The position numbers were made by a program, and so were the translations under genes. Source: Ascochyta rabiei (lineage: Eukaryota > Ascomycota > Dothideomycetes > Pleosporales > Didymellaceae). From it: a stretch of DNA of 64,000 nucleotides. Shown here piece after piece: positions 23,528 through 35,649 of the stretch (position 1 is its first letter; every line of letters starts with the position of its first letter). The notes below the pieces were generated by a model. The model was given only the letters and a program-made list of their open reading frames with translations. It was not told where the DNA came from and searched no databases. The stretch lies in the NCBI RefSeq assembly GCF_004011695.2, contig NC_082408.1, positions 667,501 to 731,500 of the forward strand, read 5' to 3'.

Positions 23528-26500
23528 ATGTTCGGCTTCCTCACCAGCCGCTGGCAGTCTGCCACCCCCCAGGCCAAGACAACGCCCACCTGGTTCGCCC
23601 ACTCCGTCTCGCCCATCCTGCTCTCCGTCGCAAAGAAGGCGTGCACCCACCCAATCCACACCATCGTCACCATCGCCGTCCTCGGCAGCTATTCGTATCT
23701 GGGCGTCTTGGACCAGGGCCTGCTCGATACCGAGGATGCACACACCGGCCGCGTTGACCTGCAGACACTGCTGTCCGGCAGCAAGCAGCTGAGCGTCGGG
23801 CCCGAGACCAACTGGCAGTGGCAGGCCGACGACACAGCCGCTGGCGTGCACGCCCGGGAGCTTGCTCTCATCACCCTCGTCTTCCCCGAAGCCAGCGTCC
23901 CCAACTCGGCGCCCTCGCAGAACTCGGTCCCCACCAATCTCTCCGTCGAGCGCCTCCCCAGCTCCTCGAGCTCCTTCTCGACCCTGTCGCAAGACACCTC
24001 GCTTGCCTACTCCGTCCCCTACCCCGAGGCCTCCGACTTCCTCATGGCCATGCAAGAGATCTCCGCACCCGCCGATGTCGCCCATGTGCAGCGCTCTGAC
24101 AAGGAGGGCACACGTGAGGAGAAGAAGTGGATGATGCGCGCCTCCAAGAGCGGCAACACGCCAGGAGGTGTGCGCACCTGGATCAACGATTCGTGGACCT
24201 TGTTTGTCGATTTGCTCAAGGTATGTTGGCTGCTTGCTCAAGTCACCACGTGCGTGGACGCTGCTAACACCTCGCCTGCAGAACGCCGATACAGGCGACA
24301 TCATCATCATGGCTCTCGGCTACCTCGCTATGCACTTGACCTTTGTCTCGCTGTTCCTCGCAATGAAGCAACTAGGGTCCAACTTCTGGCTCGCTACTGC
24401 CGTGCTTCTCCAGTCCGCGTTCGCTTTTCTGTTCGCCCTGGGCATCACCGTCTACCTCGGCGTGCCAATCAACATGATCTTGCTGTCCGAGGGCCTGCCT
24501 TTCCTGGTAGTCATCATCGGATTCGAGAAGCCCATCGTCTTGACAAAGGCTGTGCTTTCAGCTGCTTTGGACGCTCGCCGAGCTGCGGAGGACAACCGCG
24601 GAGAGCCCCTCACCATTCAGTCTGCCGTCCAGACCGCCATCAAGAGGACCGGATTTGAGATTGTCCGGGACTATTTTTTCGAGATCTTAATCCTGGTAGC
24701 AGGAGCTATGTCTGGAATCCAAGGCGGACTGCGACAGTTCTGCTTCCTCGGCGCGTGGATCTTGTTCTTTGACTCCATCATGCTGTTAACCTTCTACACT
24801 GCAATCCTCACCATCAAGCTCGAGATCAACCGCATCAAGCGCCACGTAGCGCTGCGACGCGCATTGGAGGATGACGGCATTGACGGCAAGGTGGCTGAGA
24901 ACGTCGCACGTAGCAGCGAGTGGCCTAGTAACTCTGGGGACGTCCAGCTTCGCTCCAACACCACTACCATTTTCGGCAAGAAGATTACGGTCCCCAAGTT
25001 CAAAGTCATCATGGTTGCAGGATTCTTCCTGGTTAATTTCCTGAATCTGGCTACCTATCGATTTGGCTTGACCCAGGCTCAGGGCTCCCATGGGACGAGT
25101 GTGGGTGTATCGCCTCCTCTCGATCCCTTCAAGGTCGCTGGAAGCGGACTGGACCACATTCTCGAGCAGGCCAAAAGCACTGGAGTCGGCACGCTCGTTA
25201 CGGTACTGATGCCCATCAAATACCAACTCGAGTACCCGTCTATTCACTACGCTGAACCCAATGTCATCGAGTCCGATTCAGCTTTCGGTGCCAACATCAG
25301 CAACCACATCGTCGACGGAGTTCTCAAGAGTCTGGAAGACCCTTTCCTCAGCAAATGGATCGTGCTTGCACTTGTCATGAGCGTGGTCTTGAATGGCTAC
25401 CTCTTCAACGCTGCACGTCTGACTATCAAGGACCCGCACAAGGCTCTTGAGCCGCCTTCACCATCAGAAGTTCAAGATGGAGCTCCCTCCACCACACAGT
25501 CTCGTGTTCCTTCCATGTCTGTACCCACACCACCAAGGACCCCCGGGCCTGAGGATCAAGCTGGCCGCGGCGGCATCAAGCCATTCACTGAGATTGCGCC
25601 TCGGCCCGCTGCCGTGCCACAGAGACTTCAGGTCGACACTCCTGCCGGCCCTACCGAGCACCAGCAGAAGCAGCCCAATCGGCCTATGGAAATCCTCGAC
25701 CAGATGCTCAAGGAGAAGAATGCCCCCAAGATGACCGATGAGGAGCTGATTGAACTTTCTCTCAAAGGCAAGATTCCCGGATATGCTCTTGAGAAGACTC
25801 TGGGTGACAAGACCCGCGCTGTAAAGATTCGACGTGGTCTGGTTTCACGCACACACGCAACACGCGAGACATCGACACTCTTGGAACGTTCTCTCCTGCC
25901 GTACGAGAATTATAACTACGATCTCGTCCACGGCGCATGCTGTGAGAACGTCATCGGCTACTTACCTCTGCCTCTCGGTGTCGCGGGACCTATCCTTGTC
26001 GACGGCCAGAACTACTTCCTCCCCATGGCTACCACCGAGGGCGTCTTGGTTGCCTCGACATCGCGCGGTGCTAAGGCAATCAACGCTGGTGGCGGTGCTG
26101 TAACTGTTGTCACGAACGATGGTATGACTCGAGGACCTTGTATAGGATTTGACAGCTTGGCTCGTGCCGGTGCTGCCAAGAACTGGCTCGACTCCGAGGA
26201 AGGGCAGAAGACTATGGCGGACGCCTTCAACTCGACGTCTCGTTTCGCAAGGCTCCGAACACTCAAGAGCGCCATCGCCGGCACCAATCTCTACGTACGC
26301 TTCAGGGCCACGACTGGTGACGCCATGGGTATGAACATGATCTCCAAGGGTGTCGAGCATGCCCTGACCGTTATGGCCACGGACTGCGGCTTCGACGACA
26401 TGCGTGTCGTGACTGTGTCTGGTAACTACTGCACCGACAAGAAGGCCGCCGCCATCAACTGGATCGACGGCCGTGGCAAGGGTGTCGTCGCCGAAGCCAT

Positions 26501-27122
26501 CATTCCCGGCGCCGTCGTCAAGTCCGTCCTGAAGTGCGAAGTCGACGATCTTGTGCAAATGAACATCTCCAAGAACCTCATCGGTTCGGCTATGGCCGGC
26601 TCAATTGGTGGTTTTAACGCTCATGCTGCCAACATTGTCGCTGCCATCTTCCTCGCCACAGGTCAGGATCCTGCGCAAGTCGTGGAAAGCGCAAACTGCA
26701 TCACCATCATGAACAAGTACGTCCTTCTGCTTCATTCTCTCTCAACCCCACTAACAGCTCCCAGCGTGAACGGAAACCTCCAGATTTCCGTGTCCATGCC
26801 CTCGATCGAAGTCGGCACAATCGGCGGTGGCACAATCCTCGAGCCCCAATCCGCCATGCTCGATCTCCTCGGCGTACGCGGTGCCCACCAAGAAACACCC
26901 GGCGACAACGCGCGCCAGCTAGCCCGCGTCATCGCCGCCGGTGTCCTGGCGGGCGAGCTGAGTCTGAACAGTGCGTTGTGTGCAGGCCACCTGGTCAAGG
27001 CGCACATGGCACACAACAGGAGCAACGTGCCATCGAGAGCACCCACCCCTGCACCGCAGACCCCCGCTGGAAACGGGTCGCAAACACCAATCACAAACGG
27101 CGGCCCGATCCCCAGGCGTTAG
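23528..27122 (+). CDS. HMG1: 3-hydroxy-3-methylglutaryl-CoA reductase
   Basis: Three exons: 23528-24220, 24282-26716 and 26765-27122, giving 1161 aa. The enzyme makes mevalonate from HMG-CoA with NADPH, the committed step of sterol and isoprenoid synthesis, in the ER membrane. After an N-terminal membrane segment and a lumenal loop of about 170 aa come the clustered membrane segments of the sterol-sensing domain ([20 protein letters not shown]). A Pro/Ser linker follows, then the catalytic domain. Its motifs are [53 protein letters not shown] and the catalytic His in [13 protein letters not shown]. The second intron (48 nt, no stop) is needed to restore [12 protein letters not shown]. Confidence 0.98.
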
Positions 27123-27521
27123 AGAGTTGTCAACAGAACGGTGTGCATAGGAACGGCGTACGGCGAGTTGGGGAGTTGCGTCTGGTGACGAACATATATC
27201 TATACACGCACACACGTGCTCCAGGCCGCAAGCCATCTACAGCGGCTGGCGAGATTGCGATTGTACATAATGTAGACCTGTTGGCGAAAAATATCACTTC
27301 TTTATCCGTTCACAACGCACCCTCTGGAAGATTCACGCACATTCACAAGCTGCATGTCAAGCTGCACTGTGAAAAGAAATCCTACAAGTCCCTTTCTACA
27401 CTTCACACACCGAAACCCAGTCCTTGGCGAGTTCTGTCACTGTTGTGTCGTATGATGTGATTCTCACGGGTTTGGATATCCGATGACGAGAACCACACAC
27501 ACACATATACACACACACACA

Positions 27522-27565
<44 letters not shown>

Positions 27566-27943
27566 ACTGTTGTACATGTCACACGTACAGAAGATAGCGG
27601 AAGAAAGATCAATTCCACCAAATATGTATGTTATTCGCAAAGCAGCAGCAGCAGCAGGCATCTACAAACAGTCTACGAGTATGATGCTCTAATCAGGCTA
27701 CTGCCCACAGACCTTCAGCAGGTGAGGGGTGCCATGAATGCAATCGGAAAAAACGAGAACCACACTAATATGATGTCAAGCGGAGAGTAGATGAAGGAAT
27801 TTCCGATTCGTAAACAAGATAGATATAAGAGAAAAAGAGTAGAACGCCTCATGATGTCCGAGTTCATGTCCATGCCAGTCGTACTGCCTCGATGCAGCTA
27901 TTAATCAAACGCTTTACCAATCTTTCGAGAGGGGTACTGGTTG
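27123..27943. other. Intergenic, convergent 3' ends with dinucleotide repeat
   Basis: About 820 bases between HMGR and the kinase, which converge. It carries an AC/TC microsatellite and otherwise shows nothing. Confidence 0.4.
27493..27559. repeat. Compound (AC)n(TC)n microsatellite
   Basis: An interrupted ACACAC...ATAT...ACAC run switches directly to about 17 TC units. It is likely to be highly length-variable between strains. Confidence 0.9.
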
Positions 27944-30183
27944 CTATAAACCGCCTGCCGTAACCTCACCACGCAGACCGCTTCCTCCAGGGCCCTTCTT
28001 GCCGCGTCGGCCGAGCAATGTCGCATTGTCCAGACTGAGCTCGAACGCACCCTTGTTCTTGACTTGACGCTTCGCGGCTGCAGCAACGGCAGGAGAATGC
28101 TGACCGTATCCACGCTCTTGCTGTCGTGACTGGGGAGGAGGTTGTTGCTGTCGGGCTTGGGCAGCAGCCGACAGGCTGGTGTTTCGCATCTTCTGCTCCA
28201 TCGTGGAAACATCGGCACCTTGAGACTTTGGAAGCTTAGCAGGAGGATGCTGAAGTGAAGGGTCATAAGGTACCGAATCATTGCTGAATTCATCGTCATC
28301 CTCGTTCTCGTCGAGGGCGTTCAGCGAGTTGATGGCATTTGCGCCACGATATCCCTGTTTGAAGTTCTTTCTCCTCTTGCCCTCCTCTTCTTGTCTGTGT
28401 ACAGCGTAACCGACGTCAAACACCTCTCGTAGGTTGACGGCACCGGGCGAACGGAAGTCCCTGCGACCAGCGCCAGGCGACTCGAGGTAAGCATACTGCT
28501 GCTGCAGCTTCGGATCCATCCGGCTGGCGGCGGGTGTGGCCAAAGGAGGTGCATCGAAAGCCGAGTATGTAGGCTCATCTGCCTCGCGGATCCATGGATG
28601 GTCAAGGAACTGGTTGATGTCGTAGCGTTTTTCAGGGTCTACTGTCAAAAGGTGAGACACCAAATCCTGCGCAGATTTGGAGATGTCGTCCCACCATGGC
28701 GACAGGAAGGTGTATTGGCCGCGGGCAACCTTTTCTGTCAGAGTCTGAATAGACTCATCATAGAATGGAGGGAAACCGCAAAGGAGGGTGTAGAGCACAC
28801 AGCCCAACGCCCACATGTCGACGCTCTTGGAGTAACGCTCGTCCTTGACAATCTCTGGAGCGGTGTAACCGACGGTACCGCAGGGTGTCATGGTCTGGCT
28901 ATCCCAGATGACCTTGCTTAACCCGAAGTCAGCAATCTTGATAACGCCAATACCGCCTGCGCCCTTGCCCTTGACAAACTCGCCCTCGTCGGCTTTGTCC
29001 TCGTCATCTGGGCCCCTCGGCTTGGGATTGCGTGTGGGAACGAAGGGAGTGGGGTAGAACAGCAGGTTCTCAGGCTTGATGTCTCTGTCACATGACGTCA
29101 GTAATCATATTCCCTCGAACCAAGACCAGAGCCATGCAAACCTGTGAACAACGCCGGCCTCTTCGTGCAGATATTGCAAGGCTTTGGCGACCTGGAGAAT
29201 AGTGTGCCGTGAAAGATCCTCGGAAAAGTATGTCAGACGAACGATTTGGTGGAACAGTTCTCCGCCAGGGCATAGCTCGAGAACAATGTAGTAGTATTGC
29301 CGAGACTCAGAGAAGTCGATCAGCTTAACAATGTTGGGGTGGTCGAGTTGGCGCATGATCTGAACCTCCTTCAGAATGTTTGCTCTCTGTTGGACATTAC
29401 GTCAGCGCCTATCCTGTTATGTCGAGCGGGTCAAAAGGGTGAGGGTGATGCTATCGAGAGGCGAGCATCGAACGCAGGGTAAAATCTCACATCGGCTGCT
29501 TTGGGTGTTTTGAAGTCCGGGTGCACATGCTTATCGCCCTAACACAGGACATCGCGTTGGTAACGTCCAAAAAAACGCAGAGACTAGCTCATATGCGATG
29601 CGGAAGGAGAGGAAGGATGACGACACTAGGAAATGGGCAGAAGAGGGCAGGACTGCTGGGTAATACTAACCTGCTGTGAGTTCATCTCGAACTTGCGGAC
29701 GACTTTGATGGCAACTTCGCCCCATTGACCAGTAGTGTCTCGTGCCCGGTATACGTTGCTGAAGGCGCCGTCGCCCATCTTCTCGAGTATCTGCCATCGT
29801 TCGAGGCCAGGGTACTTGGGCAGCTTGCCCTTTGCTTCACGCTCCTCTGCGACGATGCGCTCCAGTACTTCAGGATCGACTCCCTTACCCTGGGCTGCCG
29901 CCTGTTTCTTCTGCTTGTCGTTGGCCGCTCGCTCTGCTGCTGCACCAGCTTGTGCAGCGATGTTGCGATTATCGCCTCCGGCAGCGACCGAGTAGTCGCC
30001 ATGGGGAGCGGCAGCATGGTGGAGCGGCTTATGGTCCATTACCGGCTCTGAGATGCCATGGTGCACGGGATCTGCTCGGTGTGGCTGTGCGTGGACTGGG
30101 GAAACATTTGTTGTCGGCTCGGCATTCTGGCGAGCCTGCTTGCCATGGCGCAAGAAGTTCTTGAAATTCTGTATCGCAGCCAT
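27944..30183 (-). CDS. Serine/threonine protein kinase of the Rck2/Srk1/SrkA (MAPK-activated) type
   Basis: Four exons: 30183-29671, 29538-29491, 29386-29142 and 29084-27944, giving 648 aa. The kinase domain spans about residues 128-465: glycine loop GDGAFSNVY, Lys in VAIKVV, catalytic HRDIKPENL, IADFGLSK and TPCGTVGYTAPE. A 30-residue acidic insert sits between the HRD and DFG motifs. The N-terminal 125 residues are Ala/His/Gln-rich and end in KYPGLERWQILEKMGDGAF, the form seen in fungal Rck2/Srk1 kinases, which act below the stress MAP kinase Hog1/Sty1. The C-terminal tail is basic with GRRGKKG. A 48-nt exon encodes GDKHVHPDFKTPKAAD. A CaM-kinase assignment is the main alternative. Confidence 0.9.
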
Positions 30184-32243
30184 GCTTAGTCGTTATGTGC
30201 AAATGTGAAATGGAACTCTGTCCTTGTGGTACTGGCGGGGTATATGATGAAGACGCAAATTGTGGGGAAGGATTGTAAAAAAGCAGCCGCGTGCAACTCA
30301 AGCTAGGCTGTGTGCTAGACGTAGTGTCACGGAGTGTTTCGTGAAGAGGGATGGGGGAGGCAAAGAGAAGACGAATGGCTGACCAGGTCATGCAGGTGTG
30401 GTGGTTGCTGGAACAAGAAAGAGCGGGCGGTTATGACGCAGGTGCGGTCCGTGCTCACAAATGACGATGGCAGCCCATGTGCAAACCAGCCCGCCTCCGA
30501 TCCAATGCGCCAGACAAATGCAGAGGAAACGAGGGTAGGCGCCGCGAATAGAGCCGCAGGGGGCTGAAAGTTGTCTTACCTCAATTACTGTCATCTTTAT
30601 GCTGCGTCCGGCGCGGTTCGATGAGTTCGGCGATTGCATGTGTAGAACGTATTCCTGACTCTTGCGTCTGTTTCGGTACGCCTGCGGTGCTACGACGTGG
30701 GGAGGGTATGACGCCGTGTGGAATCGCGTCCCGTCTGGAGATCGTAGGTTCCCCTCTAGTGCAATACAAGGGTGTTCGACAGAGGCTGGCCTCGCGACAG
30801 GGACGAGATCGTTCGAGACAGAAATCCAGCCTTTGTTTCCAGTCTGTGCTATGGAAATTCTCGTCGCTGGTGAAGGCTGGCGAGTACGCTTGGTTCTAGA
30901 CGATGACCTGCAGAGGTCGGGGCGGGACGGGACAGGACAGCGGAATGTGAAGACTAAACAGTCGCGAAGATTACGTGTGTCGCAAGAAGGCGTTACTTGT
31001 ATGTATGTCTGGTTTTGCCCACCGTCTGTTGAGCGGTCTCGGCGGCCAGAGTACGCACTACTCCGCCCGAATACTGCGCAACAGTGGGCTAGGCGCGGAA
31101 TCTGCGGCATGAAATCCAAACGATAGTTTTCTTGTCAAATTGGAAGCCTCATGCTTACTGACGACAGGGCCGCTAATGTGAGTGGTCGGTCGCCGCCACG
31201 CTGCAAAGCACCCTCTTGGTGCCTCGGGCACGCCAAAGGCGGCTCGAAACGGACTCGATGGCTGACTATCTTGAATACCAAGGCAGCACCCTTGGTTTGC
31301 CCCTGCCAGAGATGTAGTCGCCATAAACTCATTGCATGCCTGCACACAACCTCACGATACCGATCTTCTGGGTTTGATCTCATACTTTTCAGTATGCAGG
31401 GTCCAGCACTAGTGTGGAGCATGTTTACGTCACCGATGATCCGTTAGCTGAAAGCTGAAACACAAACGTTTCCATCGACCAATTCAAAGCACGAGAAACC
31501 CTGCGCGCATCATCCTTGAAGCCACGGGACAGACTACAATTCTCGGCTTGCGTAGCTACTATGCACATCACTGTCAGTCTGTTCACTCCTCGGACTTGCC
31601 GGGCATGATGAGCACACTACATCTGGCGCTGACCGTGGTTTATCATAATTACGTGCGCGGCTAGGTTAAGTAGTGGGGTTCATGTATTGGAACCCTTCGA
31701 TGACATCTTTTCAGATAGCTTACAAACTCACTACAAAATGGCGTTATTAGTTTCATTGGTGGTCAAGCTTTGATCTTACCAATCCCGTCGTTGAGGCTCC
31801 GGCCTCACGTGAAAGCTCCCCTGCAGCCGCGTGCTAGAAGCACGATGATGAACGGGGCTGCTAGCTCAACAACCGGATCCTCGCGCTACTGCCAACCACG
31901 CATTCACTCTTCCGTGCGAGACAGAGAAGCAAAATTTGTCTCCTTGATGCGCAGCTCCAATTTAAACAGACCTTTAGCGGCAGCTTCTGAGGTAGTACTG
32001 CTGGAGGCCTTCAGCGTAACTGTTAGTTCTCTGTAGCTTTTACAGAGATAGCCGAAGTCTTATAATGCCTTTAAGAGAGATCAATATGTTATACTCGGAG
32101 CTGTACTGCTCCCACTCTATCATTCAGCGAGGCAAAAAGACCTTGAGATCAGAATAAATTTCATATTCGCAGAACTAGTGCAGGCTTGACATTACGGGTA
32201 TCAATATGGACGGCTTCGTCAACTCATTATGCAAGAAAGGACT
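30184..32243. other. Long intergenic region
   Basis: About 2 kb without a supported gene. A 243-codon open frame on the minus strand (31119-30388) has no motif and a Cys/Arg/Pro-rich composition typical of chance frames. The stretch 31600-32230 is more AT-rich than its surroundings and may be an old, unrecognisable insertion. Confidence 0.35.
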
Positions 32244-33401
32244 CTAAACGCTGGTCCGCGCCGCCAACCCCTCAAAGTATCCCAACATCCTCCACTTGTA
32301 CTTCTCCAGATATGGCCGGAGGTCCTTGTGCTCGGGATTCCAGAACTTCTCGTGAAGGCTTTTGACACCGGCTTCCATGTCCTGCACAGTCGGGAAGTGT
32401 ATGTTCCACATCCTATCCAGGGTCTGCCACGGCATGTTTCCTTTGGGGCGGCGGTGCGCCCAGTTGAGGAGGTTCTGCTCGGGGAGTCCTTCGCCCCACC
32501 GTCCGTCGGATTTGTCGAGCAGGGAGACGTAGTATGCGAACATATCGGTGGATGGCTGGAAGACTATGAAGCCGCTGTTGAGGTAGTTGGGGCCGAATTG
32601 GTATTGCTGCTTCTCCTCCGAAGGTGGGAAGTCATGGTTGATTTCTTGTCGCACAGAGTCAGCATCCTCCGAGCACAGTTTAGATCGAGGTATGGGGGTA
32701 CGGAGGGTCATACTTGGTTCCGCCGTGGAAGCGAACGCGTATTCGGTGGGTTGTGGCGCTTCGTCGTCCCGGATTGCATTGGGCTTGTCTAGAGTAGTGC
32801 GCGTGTTGACCGCAGGGTCGCCAAAGACTCCGTCAATGTTCTCCATCAGCACAGTGTCACCGTCAATGAGGCAAATGCGATCGAACTGCGTCAACTCCCA
32901 CAGTCGCAGCTTGGTCATGACATCCTTGAAGCGCGGGTTGATAGGGTCACGGCCAGCAATCCAGTCTGCGACCAGATCCTCGACAACGACCACAATCGCG
33001 CCGTCTCGTTGAAGGCGGTCTTTTTTGGCTTCGGACACGGTTTTGGTGACCATGACAATAAACGGTATCGAGGTGTTTGACCTCGTTTCCGAGGCGTGGA
33101 TCAGCTGGTACGCAAGAAGTCGCGCGCCAAGAAAATAAACGTCCTTCTCAGCGTCCTCTGCATTACCAGCGAGAAAGGTCGCGTATGCATACTTTGCGTT
33201 GCTGTCTTTCAGTGTCGTGGGCTGCCATTGCTGCCCATTTGGTCGATAGGGGCGGACTGTATCGGCCGCTGTATTGACGGCGGCATCGCGGAGTGCGTCT
33301 ATTCGCTCCGGCAGTGGGGCGTATGCGAAGAACAAGAACACGCTAACAAAGACAAGCCAAAAAACAACAACTTTATAACGAAGCGCTGCAGGAAGACCCA
33401 T
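32244..33401 (-). CDS. Family 8-like glycosyltransferase, type II membrane protein
   Basis: The reading frame starts at ATG 33401 and spans up to 385 aa. Residues 8-28 (YKVVVFWLVFVSVFLFFAYAP) form a signal anchor, so the catalytic domain faces the Golgi or ER lumen. Motifs of the GT8/glycogenin-like fold are present: YATFLAG near the start of the domain, KLRLWELTQFDRICLIDGDTVLMENID with the DxD metal site (DGDT), and YLNSGFIVFQPS. A 69-nt segment at 32713-32645 has GTATGA, a GCTGAC branch site and AAG. It is a multiple of three without stops, so it is probably an intron; removing it gives 362 aa and a tighter family match (TAEPKINHDFPP). The acceptor sugar is unknown. Confidence 0.87.
   Translation of the reverse strand: MGLPAALRYKVVVFWLVFVSVFLFFAYAPLPERIDALRDAAVNTAADTVRPYRPNGQQWQPTTLKDSNAKYAYATFLAGNAEDAEKDVYFLGARLLAYQLIHASETRSNTSIPFIVMVTKTVSEAKKDRLQRDGAIVVVVEDLVADWIAGRDPINPRFKDVMTKLRLWELTQFDRICLIDGDTVLMENIDGVFGDPAVNTRTTLDKPNAIRDDEAPQPTEYAFASTAEPSMTLRTPIPRSKLCSEDADSVRQEINHDFPPSEEKQQYQFGPNYLNSGFIVFQPSTDMFAYYVSLLDKSDGRWGEGLPEQNLLNWAHRRPKGNMPWQTLDRMWNIHFPTVQDMEAGVKSLHEKFWNPEHKDLRPYLEKYKWRMLGYFEGLAARTSV
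32645..32713 (-). other. Probable stop-free 3n intron in the GT8 gene
   Basis: This 69-nt segment begins GTATGA, has GCTGAC about 15 nt before its end, and ends AAG. It encodes a stretch with no family counterpart. Splicing is inferred. Confidence 0.6.
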
Positions 33402-33729
33402 GGTTGCGGTGTGCGCGAGCCAGAGATCAGAAGATAAGCTGAGGACCCTTCAATTGTTCTGCTGGCAGGACAGATTACTTCCAGCCTCGCTAACGTCAGG
33501 TGACGAGACGTATCCTATGGGCGCAGGGACGTAGGTAGTGCAGATGGAATCAAGTTTATGCACGGATCTACCCGCCTACCCGCCCACGTGTGCTTTGGGA
33601 TACTCTCCACAGTCGTATTGAGAGTATCAACACCTTACTGCTATCGCGCTCGCATCCCAGAAGCGTTCGAAGCTCCAGGACGTTCCACTCTGTCTCTTCT
33701 TGAGTTGAAGACCGCCGATACCTCTTCGA
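33402..33729. other. Intergenic
   Basis: The GT8 promoter plus, from about 33640 on, sequence that may be further decayed remains of the GMC gene. No intact feature. Confidence 0.35.
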
Positions 33730-34002
33730 TTGCGCCAATGTTGGTTGGGAAGCACTGATGAGGAGGTTCTGGCGTATTTACAGACGAACAGTGGTTTCAA
33801 CGGGTACGCCAGTTGCACTTACGAGATGGGGAGAGCGGATGACGAGATGGCGATGGTGGACCTGCGAGCAAGAGTTTTTGGGCTGAATGGACTCAGTGTT
33901 GCTGACGCGAGCGCATTTCCACTCCTGTCGCCCGGTCATGCACAAGCAACTGTGTATGCTTTGGCTGAGAAGGTAGCCACAGACATACTGGCCAGTCGTT
34001 GA
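33730..34002 (+). pseudogene. GMC oxidoreductase C-terminal fragment
   Basis: An open frame of about 80 codons ends at TGA 34000-34002. It reads DEEVLAYLQTNSG, then YEMGRADDEMAMVDLRARVF, GLNGLSVADASAFPLLSPGH and ATVYALAEKVA. This is the C-terminal FAD-binding block of glucose-methanol-choline oxidoreductases: the VxDASxFP...PGHxQ motif, with the active-site His in SPGHAQ. Upstream there is no N-terminal GxGxxG domain, and stops cut the frame before 33730, so at least 80% of the usual 550-650 residue enzyme is missing. It is a relic, not a short gene. Confidence 0.8.
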
Positions 34003-34472
34003 TATAACGATCTTGATTCTGATTACAGATGTGGAGTTATTGAAATGTGACCTCTGCTGACGATGCTTCCGGGGCTTTCTCTTGGTGCTTCGCCGACGCC
34101 GAGATATTGCTGCAACTATATCCCATTCCACCCTCAAAAGGATCGGCATATCCGCATCATGCATCTTCTTCTGGGCGAAGACATCGACCAAAGCAGACCG
34201 TACTGCACAACGGCAACCGATCCGCCGACAACCATCCCGACGTGCTCCGACGACCATTCCCTTCACAAAGGCGCCCATAAGCAGGAGCCTAGCAACAACA
34301 GCATGACCGAATCTCACTGCATCCACAACCACACCTCACGCCGCCCCAAAGAAAAAATTGCAAAGCTGTGCAACGCATTAAAGAAAGCAAAACACATAAA
34401 TCCCACCTGCACGCTGCTCCACCACCTCCCACCACCTCCCCGCACCTCAATCCCACAATCCGCACCCACGGC
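34003..34472. other. Intergenic, C-rich leader of the hydrolase gene
   Basis: About 470 bases with no gene. The last 150 bases before the next start are C/A-rich (cacctccc repeated twice at 34423-34440), as in many fungal 5' leaders. Confidence 0.35.
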
Positions 34473-35649
34473 ATGGACTCCCTCACAATCCTCTTCTACA
34501 CCCTCACCATCCTAGGCACAGGCACAGCAACCTACCTCCTCAGCACGGGTCGTCCCCACCCACAGCCTCCTCGAGCGAAGCTGCACGGCGCGGGAAACTG
34601 CAAATACATCCTCGACAACTCGCACTCGCGCACCTTCAAGCTGCCTGACGGGCGCACGCTCGGCTACGCAGAGTACGGCGACCCCAACGGCAAGGCGATT
34701 CTGTACCAGCACGGTATCCCTGGGAGCCGGATCGAAGCGACGAGGTATCACGAGCTAGGGCTGGAATTGGGGATTCGCGTCATCTCCATCGATCGGCCTG
34801 GGTATGGATGGAGCACGAGATTCCCACGCTATCGAGACCGTACGGTGAAGAGCTGGGGAGAAGATGTAGAGGCGTTAGTCGAGCATCTGGAGCTAGAAGA
34901 GTATGCGATTCTGGTCCGTCCTTTCCCATGCTCCATCTTCTTTCCCTCTCCTCTCTTTTGCTCACGAACCACGGCAGGGCGTATCCGGCGGCGGCCCCTA
35001 CGCTCTCTCCTGCGCCCTCCACCTCCCTCGCACACGCCTCAAAGCCCTAAGCCTCATCTGCGGCATCGGGCCCCCGGGTATCTCAATGCGCAACGCCGCC
35101 TGGCCCACGTACATCGGCTTCACAATCGGGTGGCGCTGGAGTCCGCAGTTCCTGCTGCGCTGGTTCTTCTCGCGCGACGCCGCCCTCTCACTTCATCTCA
35201 GCGACGACGATCGGGTACGAGCGCTTCTCGATCCCCGCCGTTTGGAGGGCACGCAGGGCAAGGACCGCGCGTTCTTTGCTGATGAGGATGAGATGCGCGT
35301 TTATGTTGCTACGAGCCGGGAGGGGTTCGGGCAGGGATTCGATGGTATGTGTAAAGATGGGTTTGTCATGTGTACGGATTGGGGGTTTCGGGTTGAGGAT
35401 ATTGGGAAAGATGTCCCAGTTGTCATGTGGTATGGGACCGAGGACGTTAACGTGCCACCACATCACGGGCGCACGATTGCGGCGAGATTGGCTGGCGAAG
35501 GCGAGGTGGTTAGCGAGGTTACTGACAACGGCCCGCTGCAGTGGAGCGAGAGGGTTAGGTTGAGGATGCTGGACGATACGCATGCGAGTATTAGTATGAG
35601 AGACAAGAGGGGGTACTTGGTGGATATCCTCGAAGCGTGGGGGCAGTGA
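34473..35649 (+). CDS. Alpha/beta hydrolase
   Basis: Two exons, 34473-34913 and 34978-35649, giving 370 aa. Residues 5-25 are a hydrophobic anchor (LTILFYTLTILGTGTATYLL). The fold is shown by ILYQHGIPGSR (oxyanion HG), ISIDRPGYGWST, and the nucleophile elbow GVSGGGPYA (Ser of GxSxG). The acid is probably in WYGTEDVNVP and the His in DDTHASI. The intron has an unusual donor, GTCCGT, but the join YAIL-GVSGGG is compelling. No substrate can be inferred. The neighbouring genes do not form a pathway with it. Confidence 0.9.

Noticed and set aside
30388..31119. A 243-codon open frame on the minus strand in the gap between the kinase and the GT8 gene
   Set aside because: No motif, Cys/Arg/Pro-rich chance-like composition, and an initial codon that is not ATG (the first ATG is three codons in). 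No splice structure or family feature supports it.
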